From Antilocapra americana (taxonomy: Eukaryota; Chordata; Mammalia; Artiodactyla; Antilocapridae), in assembly GCA_007570785.1 (NCBI GenBank), contig ML662442.1, positions 34,889,122-34,953,121 of the forward strand: a stretch of DNA of 64,000 nt, given 5' to 3'. The notes below the pieces were generated by a model. It made no database searches and was not told where the DNA came from. It worked only from the letters and a program-made list of their open reading frames with translations. Position numbers and translations under genes: made by a program. Of this stretch, positions 57,212 through 64,000 are shown in pieces. How positions within the stretch are numbered: position 1 is the first letter of the stretch; each line of letters opens with the position of its first letter.

Positions 57212-58611
57212 CCTCTTGATTATGAGGAACTTCTAATCTCACTTACTCAGTTCATTCACTCAGTCATCAGTCTAATCTAGCTGGCTGCCCACTAAACCCA
57301 CATACATCATAATAAGGAAAGGTTAGGGGTATAAGACAACTACAATCAAAGTATCATAGTGGATACTTTGGGGCTAGTATATTTAGAAAGACAAGGAGTC
57401 ACTATGCTTTTGCATTTTGTACAGTGAAAATACCCATGGCCAGGGGTAAAATTCGGGAAATACAAAGACAGGCAAATTTGATTCAACAGTGAGTTGACCA
57501 TGACATCATGGCCATATAATGATCTTTTCTATAATTGCTAATAAAACATCAGTTTGCCAATGCCGGAAAGGAAAGTGCCAGATAAATGCCACTAAGCACT
57601 TTACGTTGTATACATTCAGTACGTTTTCAACCTCTCTAACTATTGATGAATTAAAATGGTGTTCTTTCTTTGTTAATGTTAAAATCAAGTGTATTAATTA
57701 TGGGCCAAAAGGTATACTGGATTTTATTAGTCCTAATGTGTCAAAAACGTTTGTCCTCTAATACCATAATTTAATGTAAATGAAAAAGAAATTGGTAATA
57801 ATAATTCAAGATGTATGTGAAGCATTCATTTATTCATTCACTCAATAAATATATGTCACGTATATTAAATTTTTAGACAGCTATGTAAACGATTCTGACA
57901 AGTACCAAGGTTTGGAAATTCCTAGTCTGTATAAAATAACACTTCTTACATTAACTAATCTTACTTGGTTTCAAAACAGAAAGATAAAACAGCAAGAGAG
58001 TTTTCCCTAATAATCTTTCTATTCTCTCCCAACTCACAGCCATGGTGCCATATCTGACCCTCATTAGCACTCACTTTCATAGGAACCTTCTACCTGGTTT
58101 CCTTTTTCCCATTCTACTTGGCTGTTAAAATACCCAGACTACTAGAGCTTCAGTCCTTACTCAAAACTGACTCTCAGGAGGATATCAGTCAGTCCACTGA
58201 TTCCAGTCAGCTCTTTGTAAAGATGATACACGTATTCACACACAGCCCAAATCTATTTCCTGAGTTTTATACTCAGGTGTTTCACAGTTCAGGGCACATC
58301 TCTCGAAGGAGACACAAAGTTACCCCAAACCCAACTCATTCAATGCCCTGCCAAGCTGGTTGTCTTCTCCTGTATCAAAGTTCAGAGTGACCGCAGTTTT
58401 ACTCTCCTGACCACCCTTCTTTCTAGTGGCTCCATGAGTTGGACATATGGATCTTTCCTTGTTTTTCATTGGTTGAACTTGTTTTTATTTATAATACATC
58501 TTTTTTGTTTTTTTCACATGTCTCTGCCTCTTTTCCCCTTACCAACACATGGTCTCTGCCTGCCTGGCCACTTTTCTGGATGTTAGTCCCTTGATCAAGA
58601 AAGTCTTCCCT
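57212..58611. other. Unassigned sequence upstream of the L1
   Basis: No gene recognised. A cattcatttattcattcact run (57826-57845) resembles the end of an L2 or MIR but is too short to call. The frame at 58118-58390 shows no domain. Confidence 0.45.
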
Positions 58612-58622
58612 GGAGGGGAACT

Positions 58623-58632
58623 AAGATGGCGG
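58623..58632 (+). promoter_or_regulatory. YY1-type site at the L1 5' end
   Basis: AAGATGGCGG begins 11 bases from the element start. In other mammals L1s a YY1 site of this core at this place sets the transcription start. The match here is by sequence only. Confidence 0.75.
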
Positions 58633-59215
58633 AGGAATAGGACGGGGAAACCACTCTCTCCCCAATAAATACACCAAAAGAACTTTTAAAGACCGCGCAA
58701 ACTCCATAAAACAGGATCTAAATGCTGGCAGAGGACATCGGGCATCTGAAGGGACGGCCCATTGCTGACGAGAGGAAGTAGGACAAAAGAAAAAAGAGAG
58801 AGAAAAAAGTAAAGGGAGAGACAGAGTTGGGGGCGGGGATCCGTCCCGGAAGGGGAGTCTGGAATAAAGAGGAAAAAAAAAAAAAAAGAGGAGAAAGGTT
58901 TCCGAATACCAGGGAGCATTCTCTCGGGCGGATTTGTGGTGAATCTTGGAGAGCAAGATAGCTGGGAGTAAAAGCAGATTAATAATTAAGCCCTGCAAGC
59001 TACATTTCTGGCTGGAAGGCACAGGGAAGCGGCGGCGGCGGATGCCCCACCCCCCACTAGCCAAAGCGGACTGCTCAGGGAGGGGCGGGCCGCGCGCTCA
59101 GGGAACTGAGCAGCCTGAGCAACCCAACCCAGGGGGCTAACCAGAGATAGACTGAAAAGTAGCCTTCCCCAGGAAGAGCCCCCCTGCCAGGCCCACGCAG
59201 AACAAGGAGAGGTGT

Positions 59216-59505
59216 GGAGTCGGCAGAGAGGCGGCTGGCCGGGTGGCACAGAACAAAGGGCGTGCGGAGTCGGCAGAGAGGCGGCTGGCCGAGGAGATCT
59301 GGGCGCCTGTGGGCTGCGGACCGGCCCAGCCCCCGCCCGAGTGCAGCGGGCATAACCCAGCCTCAGCGAGACCAAAGGGTGAGGCGGAGTCGGCAGGGAG
59401 GCGGCCGGCTGGGCAGAGCTGGGCGCCTTCGGGCTGCGGACAGACCCAACCCCTGCCCGAGACCAGGGGGCATAGCCCAGCCCCGGCGAGGCTTCCTTGG
59501 CCAAA
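59216..59505 (+). repeat. GC-rich tandem repeats in L1 5' UTR
   Basis: A 120-bp unit occurs twice in tandem (59266-59385 and 59386-59505). Its first part (ggagtcggcagagaggcggc) also precedes it at 59216, giving starts at 59216, 59266 and 59386. Divergence between the two full units is moderate. Confidence 0.88.
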
Positions 59506-60129
59506 TTGCGCACAGAGCTAGGTGCTAACCAAGACTACTGGGGATTCTGGATGGATCGGCGCTCTGCACACCTAAGAAGACGTGCTTAGCTGCACATCGG
59601 GAAAGCCGAGCGGTTGGGCCGGGGGAGGGGAGAAGCCGCGCTCCCCAACTGCGCCGGGCGGACGACAGAGAGCCGAGCAGAAGGGGCGGGGGAAGCGCAC
59701 TCAGCAGGAGCAGGGCAAACTCCAGAGCGCTGAATAGACACATAAAAGACCAGCAAACAGAAGACGCTTAAGCTAGCAGAGGCAACAGGTTTTGAGTCTA
59801 TAGACCATGAGAAGTACAAGCCGGACCCAAGGAATTGTCTGAAAAATAAACTGACCCCTCCCAGTACGCATCAGCACCAGAGAAAGCCTTAGTTATAACT
59901 CTACTAGGAACATCTTTTAAATTTTTAAAACTTTTTTATACCTTTTTTTTTTTTTAGAATTTTTAAGTCCCCTATAACCTTGTTATTTTCTTTTTTTTGC
60001 CTTTCTTTTCCTTTATTTTTATTTCCCCTTTTTTTTAATCTCCTCTTTCTCCCTTATTGCATTCTCTGTCCTATCTCCTTTCTTACCTTTTATATCTCCA
60101 CTTTATTCCCCTTTTTTTAAAATTTTTTT

Positions 60130-60186
60130 TTAATTAATCGATAGGAACTCATCAACCTCCTCCATACCAAAACTGAAATTAATCAA
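60130..60186 (+). repeat. 57-bp direct repeat, copy 1
   Basis: Starts ttaattaatcgataggaac and ends aaaactgaaattaatcaa. Exact copy at 61173-61229, 1043 bp downstream, both inside the L1 5' UTR. Confidence 0.96.
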
Positions 60187-60192
60187 ATTTTT

Positions 60193-60220
60193 GTTGTTGG
60201 TGGTGGTGGTGGTGGTGTTG
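60193..60220 (+). repeat. (GGT)n microsatellite in L1 5' UTR
   Basis: Short GTT/GGT triplet run just after the first 57-bp repeat. Confidence 0.9.
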
Positions 60221-60258
60221 TATTTTCTTCTTTATCATTCTTTCTTTCTTTTTTTCAT

Positions 60259-60680
60259 AATAGTACTTTTGAGAATCCAGTCTTTACTCTAGATTTTTAA
60301 TCTTTGCTTATTAGTATTTGGTATCAACTTTGTACCTTTAAGGATCCAAGCTCCAGTACCCATTGCTACCTGGGAGTGAGATCATTGCCTTGACTGCTCT
60401 CTCCCCATTCTTATTTCTCCTCTTTTTTTTTTTTGTTTTTGTTTTTGTTTTTCTTTCTCTTCCTTATCTTTCTTTCTATCTTTTTCTTTGTAATAGTATT
60501 TTGAGAATCCCGTCTTTACTCTAGATTTTTAATCTTTGCCTATTAGTATTGGGTATCAACTTTGTACCTTTAAGGACCCAAGCTCCAATACTCATCGTTA
60601 CCTTGGAGTGAGATCAGTGGCTTGACTGCTCTCTCCCCATTCTTGTCTCTCCTTTTTTCTTTTTTTTTTTTCTTTTTCTT
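60259..60680 (+). repeat. 233-bp tandem repeat in L1 5' UTR
   Basis: Two copies, 60259-60491 and 60492 to about 60680. Each runs from aatagta.ttttgagaatcc through tctttactctagatttttaa, tatcaactttgtaccttta and cttgactgctctctcccca into a T-rich tract. Similarity is high across the first 165 bp. Confidence 0.92.
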
Positions 60681-61172
60681 TTCTCTTTTCTTCTCCTACC
60701 AAGACACCTTCAACGTCCTCTTCCTCTGTATATTCTCTACCCAACTCTGGGACTCTGCTTGAGAGTTACCAGCTGTGAAGAACACTGAAATAACTGACCA
60801 CTGGCTGGATCTGTCTCTATCCATCTGACTCTCTCCTTTCTCTCTCTGGTCAATTCTGTCTCCTTCCACACTCTTCACATTTCAATATAACTCAGTGAAC
60901 ATCTCCAAGGGATCCAGGCTGTGGAGGGCACACAGAGGAGCAATCACTGGCCACTTCACTCCCTCACCATCGGATTCCTCTCTTCTCCTTCTGGTCCATA
61001 CCATGTAACTTTGTGTACCTGACAGGGTGTCCCTCACTGTGAAGAAACTTCTCATCACTAAACTAGAGGTTCTGCCACCATCAGTGCAGAGATAAAAGAG
61101 CCCTGAGGCTACTGGAAGACAGGAGACTAAACCCAGACCCTGAGAATTCCAGAAAACTCCTGGATCCAAGGG

Positions 61173-61229
61173 TTAATTAATCGATAGGAACTCATCAACC
61201 TCCTCCATACCAAAACTGAAATTAATCAA
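61173..61229 (+). repeat. 57-bp direct repeat, copy 2
   Basis: Exact copy of 60130-60186. Sequence after it (cccccaagggccaacaagct) leads into the last 300 bp before ORF1. Confidence 0.96.
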
Positions 61230-61523
61230 CCCCCAAGGGCCAACAAGCTCCAGAGTAAGATATACCAAGCAAATTCACCAGCAACGTAGGAACACTGCCA
61301 GGAGCTTCAATACACAGGTTGCCCAAGGTCAAACCAAGTCCACCGACACCTCAAATCTCTTTACTGGACACTCCATTGTTAGTTACAGTGAGGAAACCCA
61401 GATCCACCCACCAGAACACCACACAAGCTTTCCCATCCAGGAAACTTCTACAAACCACACATCTAACCCCTCCCATAGTGAGGAACCCCCACAATAAAGG
61501 GGCAACACAGCAAGATAAACAAG

Positions 61524-62450
61524 ATGAAAAAGCAGAGAAATACCCAGCAAGTAAAAGAACAGGATAAATACCCCCTAGACCAAACAAAAGACAAAGAGAT
61601 AGGATGTCTACCTGACAAAGAATTCCAAATAAGGATAGTGAATATGATCCAAAACCTGGAAAATAAGTTGGAGCTGCAGTTCAATAACCTGCAGGCAAGG
61701 ATTGAGAAGATGCAGGTAAGCTTTAACAAGGACTTAGAAGAAATGAAAAAGAGTCAAAATACAATAAATAATGCAATAAATGAGATCAAAAACACCCTGG
61801 AGGGAACCAACAGTAGAATAACAGAGATAGAAGACAGGATAAGTGAGGTAGAAGACAGAATGGCAGAAATAAATGAAACAGAAAGGAAAAATGAAAAAAG
61901 AATTAAAAGAAATGAGGACAATATTAGAGACCTCTGGGACAATATTAAACGCACCAATATTCGAATCATAGGAGTCCCAGAAGAAGAAGACAAAAAGAAA
62001 GACCATCAGAAAATCCTTGAAGAGATAATTGTTGAAAATTTCCCTAAATTGGGGAATCAAATAGCCACTCAGGTCCAAGAAACACAGAGAGTCCTAAATA
62101 GAATGAACCGCAAACGGAACACCCCAAGACACATATTAATCAAATTAACAAATATCAAATACAAAGACCAAATATTAAAAGCAGCAAGGGAGAAGCAAAA
62201 AATAACTCACAAGGGGAATCCCATAAGGATAACAGCTGATCTCTCAATAGAAACGCTTCAGGCCAGAAGGGAATGGCAGAGCATTCTTAAAGTCATGGAA
62301 GAAAACAATCTACAACCCCGATTACTGTACCCAGCAAGGATCTCATTCAAATTTGAAGGAGAATTCAAAATTTTCTCAGACAAGCAGAAACTGAGAGAAT
62401 TCAGTAACACCAAACCAGCCCTCCAACGAATGCTAAAGGAACTTGCCTAG
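61524..62450 (+). CDS. L1 ORF1 protein (RNA-binding chaperone), intact
   Basis: 308 codons from ATG to TAG with no interruption. L1 ORF1p binds the element RNA as a trimer, forms the cytoplasmic L1 particle and acts as a nucleic-acid chaperone during reverse transcription. Seen here: a basic N-terminus (residues 1-40); a long coiled coil, rich in I/L/E/K/N heptads (about 45-140); an RRM-type domain starting at NIRIIGVPEEE (145-155) and running past RNTPRHILIKLTN (198-210); and a C-terminal domain with REKQKITHKGNPIRITADLS (222-241) and ETLQARREW (243-251), the most conserved part of the family. Length fits mammalian ORF1p (roughly 300-380). The start is the first ATG of the frame, preceded by an A-rich leader (ataaacaag). 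ORF2 begins 51 bases after the stop, in the same frame. No damage visible. Whether it is expressed is unknown. Confidence 0.95.
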   Translation: MKKQRNTQQVKEQDKYPLDQTKDKEIGCLPDKEFQIRIVNMIQNLENKLELQFNNLQARIEKMQVSFNKDLEEMKKSQNTINNAINEIKNTLEGTNSRITEIEDRISEVEDRMAEINETERKNEKRIKRNEDNIRDLWDNIKRTNIRIIGVPEEEDKKKDHQKILEEIIVENFPKLGNQIATQVQETQRVLNRMNRKRNTPRHILIKLTNIKYKDQILKAAREKQKITHKGNPIRITADLSIETLQARREWQSILKVMEENNLQPRLLYPARISFKFEGEFKIFSDKQKLREFSNTKPALQRMLKELA

Positions 62451-62501
62451 ATAGGAAACACGGATGGGATAGATAATCTGGAACCCAAAACAATAAAATA
62501 A

Positions 62502-64000
62502 ATGGCAACGGGACCATACTTATCAATAATTACCTTAAATGTAAATGGGCTGAATGCCCCAACCAAAAGACAAAGATTGGCTGACTGGATACAGAAACAA
62601 GATCCCTATATATGTTGTCTACAAGAGACCCACCTCACACCTAGGGACACATATAGACTGAAAGTTAAAGGCTGGAAAAAGATATTCCATGCAAATAAAG
62701 ACCAAAAGAAAGCAGGAGTGGCAATACTCATATCAGATAAAGTAGACTTTAAAATAAAGGCAGTGAAAAGAGATAAAGATGGACATTACATAATGATCAA
62801 AGGATCAATCCAGGAAGAAGAAATAACAATTATAAATATTTATGCACCTAACATAGGAGCTCCACAATATGTAAGGCAAATGCTAACAAGTATGAAAGGG
62901 GAAATCAACAACAACACAATAATAGTGGGAGACTTTAATACACCACTCACACCAATGGATAGATCAACTAGACAGAAAAGTAACAAGGAAATTCAAACTT
63001 TAAATGATACAATAGATCAACTAGACCTAATTGATATCTATAGGTCATTCCACCCCAAAACAAGGAATTTCACCTTTTTCTCAAGTGCACACGGGACCTT
63101 CTCCAGGATAGATCACATCCTGGGCCATAAATCTAACCTTGATAAATTCAAAAATATTGAAATCATCCCAAGCATCTTTTCTGACCACAATGCAGTGAGA
63201 TTAGATATCAATTATAGGAGAAAACCTTTCAAAACTTCCAACATATGGAGGCTCAACAACACACTGCTGAATAACCAACAAATCACAGAAGAAATCAAAA
63301 CTGAAATTCAGTTATGCATGGAAACGAATGAAAATGAAAACACAACAGCCCAAAACCTATGGGACACTGTGAAAGCAGTGCTAAGGGGAAAGTTCATAGC
63401 AATACAAGCTCACCTCAGGAAACAAGAAAAAAATCAACTAAATGACCTTACTTTACACCTAAAGCAACTAGAAAAGGAAGAGATGCAGAAGCCCAGGTCT
63501 AGTAGAAGGAAAGAAATCTTAAAGATCAGGGCAGAAATAAATGCAAAGGAAACAAAAGTGACCATAGCAAAAATCAACCAAGCCAAAGGCTGGTTGTTTG
63601 AGAAGATAAATAAAATTGACAAACCATTAGCCAGACTCATCAAGAAACAAAGGGAGAAGAACCAAATCAACAGAATTAGAAATGAAAACGGAGAGATCAC
63701 AACAGAAAACACAGAAATACAAAGGATCATAAGAGACTATTATCAGCAACTATATGCAAATAAACTGGACAACCTGGATGAAATGGACAAATTCCTAGAA
63801 AAGTACAACTTTCCAAGACTAAACCAGGAAGAGATAGATAATATTAATAGACCCATCACAAGCACGGAAATTGAAACCGTAATCAGAAATCTTCCAAAAA
63901 ACAAAAGCCCAGGACCAGATGGCTTCACAGCTGAATTCTACCAAAAATTTAGAGAAGAGCTAACACCTATTCTACTCAAACTCTTCCAGAAAATTGCAGA
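62502..64000 (+). CDS. L1 ORF2 protein (endonuclease/reverse transcriptase), 5' part
   Basis: The frame opens with ATGGCAACG and stays open for 499 codons to the window edge. L1 ORF2p nicks the target DNA and copies L1 RNA from the nick in the nucleus. The N-terminal APE-type endonuclease (about 1-238) has all the family's catalytic or metal-binding positions: N13 (LNVNGLN), E42 (QETHL), Y114 (NIYAPN), D144 and N146 (GDFN), D204 (SRIDH), and D228 with H229 (SDHNA). After a linker (240-450), the reverse-transcriptase domain begins with the [12 protein letters not shown] block at about residue 464. The polymerase core (the family's FADD motif) and the Cys-rich end lie beyond 64000. The preceding codon is TAA (62499-62501), directly joined to the ATG. 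Intact so far, so a candidate active copy, but the unseen part may be broken. Confidence 0.95.
   Translation, partial: MATGPYLSIITLNVNGLNAPTKRQRLADWIQKQDPYICCLQETHLTPRDTYRLKVKGWKKIFHANKDQKKAGVAILISDKVDFKIKAVKRDKDGHYIMIKGSIQEEEITIINIYAPNIGAPQYVRQMLTSMKGEINNNTIIVGDFNTPLTPMDRSTRQKSNKEIQTLNDTIDQLDLIDIYRSFHPKTRNFTFFSSAHGTFSRIDHILGHKSNLDKFKNIEIIPSIFSDHNAVRLDINYRRKPFKTSNIWRLNNTLLNNQQITEEIKTEIQLCMETNENENTTAQNLWDTVKAVLRGKFIAIQAHLRKQEKNQLNDLTLHLKQLEKEEMQKPRSSRRKEILKIRAEINAKETKVTIAKINQAKGWLFEKINKIDKPLARLIKKQREKNQINRIRNENGEITTENTEIQRIIRDYYQQLYANKLDNLDEMDKFLEKYNFPRLNQEEIDNINRPITSTEIETVIRNLPKNKSPGPDGFTAEFYQKFREELTPILLKLFQKIA

Larger units (their letters stand above)
58612..61523 (+). promoter_or_regulatory. 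L1 5' UTR with internal promoter
   Basis: About 2.9 kb. Three sections: 58612-59030 moderately GC-rich leader; 59030-59720 CpG- and GC-rich, with tandem repeats and GGGGCGG-type Sp1-like boxes (about 58829, 59081, 59682); and 59900-61520, pyrimidine-rich with T-runs and internal repeats. In L1 elements the 5' UTR carries an internal pol II promoter at its start. Strong CpG content fits control by DNA methylation (inference). Confidence 0.88.
58612..64000 (+). mobile_element. Full-length-type ruminant L1, 5' part (runs off the window)
   Basis: L1 retrotransposon beginning at its natural 5' end (ggaggggaactaagatggcg) and continuing through the 5' UTR, ORF1, the spacer and the first 1.5 kb of ORF2. 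L1 moves by target-primed reverse transcription using its own two proteins. Most L1 copies are 5'-truncated, as are the other L1-BT pieces in this window. This one has its promoter end, an unbroken ORF1 and an open ORF2 as far as can be seen. The 3' end, the rest of ORF2 and the target duplication lie outside the window. Only the 5' flank is available. Confidence 0.97.

Noticed and set aside
58118..58390. 90-codon plus-strand frame just upstream of the L1
   Set aside because: No domain, and the start lies in unassigned DNA. Could be chance.
58621..59064. 147-codon minus-strand frame at the L1 5' end
   Set aside because: Arises from antisense of the leader with a poly-F run from the A-rich stretch. 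No domain, and it overlaps the sense promoter.
58986..59513. 175-codon minus-strand frame in the CpG-rich L1 5' UTR, reminiscent of antisense ORF0 in primate L1
   Set aside because: Its first codon is GTG and no ATG occurs in it. GC-rich repeats lack stop codons by composition, and the translation is a proline/alanine/serine-rich repeat.
59214..59528. Sense frames of about 90-105 codons across the GC-rich repeats
   Set aside because: Repeat translation (SAERRLA- and RRQGGG-like words). A consequence of the 120-bp repeat having a length divisible by three.
7..63990. CRISPR array, riboswitch, operon or phage-like systems
   Set aside because: No spaced identical short repeats with unique spacers, no operon-like gene packing, and the repeats are plainly ruminant nuclear ones.

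Overview
This is a stretch of repeat-dense, intergenic or intronic DNA from a ruminant nuclear genome, most likely a bovid. The call rests on the repeats. BovB (RTE-class) LINE copies, many tRNA-Glu-headed Bov-tA/CHR-type SINEs and Bov-A units, and ruminant-type L1 (L1-BT class) all lie on a background of older mammalian repeats (MIR, L2, L1M, Tigger1, MER5-like, MaLR LTR, ERVL-like). The species cannot be settled from the sequence. No host protein-coding gene, tRNA, rRNA, CRISPR array or bacterial-type operon was recognised. The only long, clearly protein-like reading frames belong to retrotransposons.

Layout. 1-4.6 kb: mostly unassigned AT-rich DNA with one MaLR LTR. 4.6-9 kb: three 5'-truncated BovB copies (+, -, +), two of which keep a reverse-transcriptase fragment with YADD. 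9.4-18 kb: old debris, namely an L1 ORF1-like piece, a probable class III ERV remnant read on the minus strand, a SINE dimer, two L1 3' ends and a Tigger1 transposon. 18.9-25.3 kb: SINEs, a mariner MITE split by a SINE, and an L1-BT 3' end with a long G-rich tract. 25.9-29.6 kb: an old minus-strand L1 interrupted by a younger minus-strand L1-BT with a 15-bp target duplication and a foldback 5' junction. 30.6-38.5 kb: a young Bov-A2, a long L1ME-like 3' UTR, an L2 end, and a MIR split by a dimeric SINE. 40-53.5 kb: SINEs, L2, an old L1 with a local tandem duplication, and three minus-strand BovB copies. 53.5-58.6 kb: MIR, a palindromic MITE, an L1 3' scrap, and unassigned DNA.

From 58612 to the right edge runs the 5' part of what looks like a full-length ruminant L1. 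It has an intact 5' end with a YY1-type AAGATGGC, a 2.9-kb 5' UTR with a CpG-rich tandem-repeat section and a pyrimidine-rich section, an uninterrupted ORF1 (308 codons), and an ORF2 that stays open for 499 codons to the window edge with all eight canonical endonuclease residues. This is the only element here that could still be functional. Its 3' half lies outside the window.

I found no undescribed biological system. The most unusual structures are the internal repeat architecture of that L1 5' UTR and the hairpin-forming insertion junction at 27964-28040. Repeat family names were assigned by eye from remembered consensus features, not by a database search, and the boundaries are approximate unless a target-site duplication is given.
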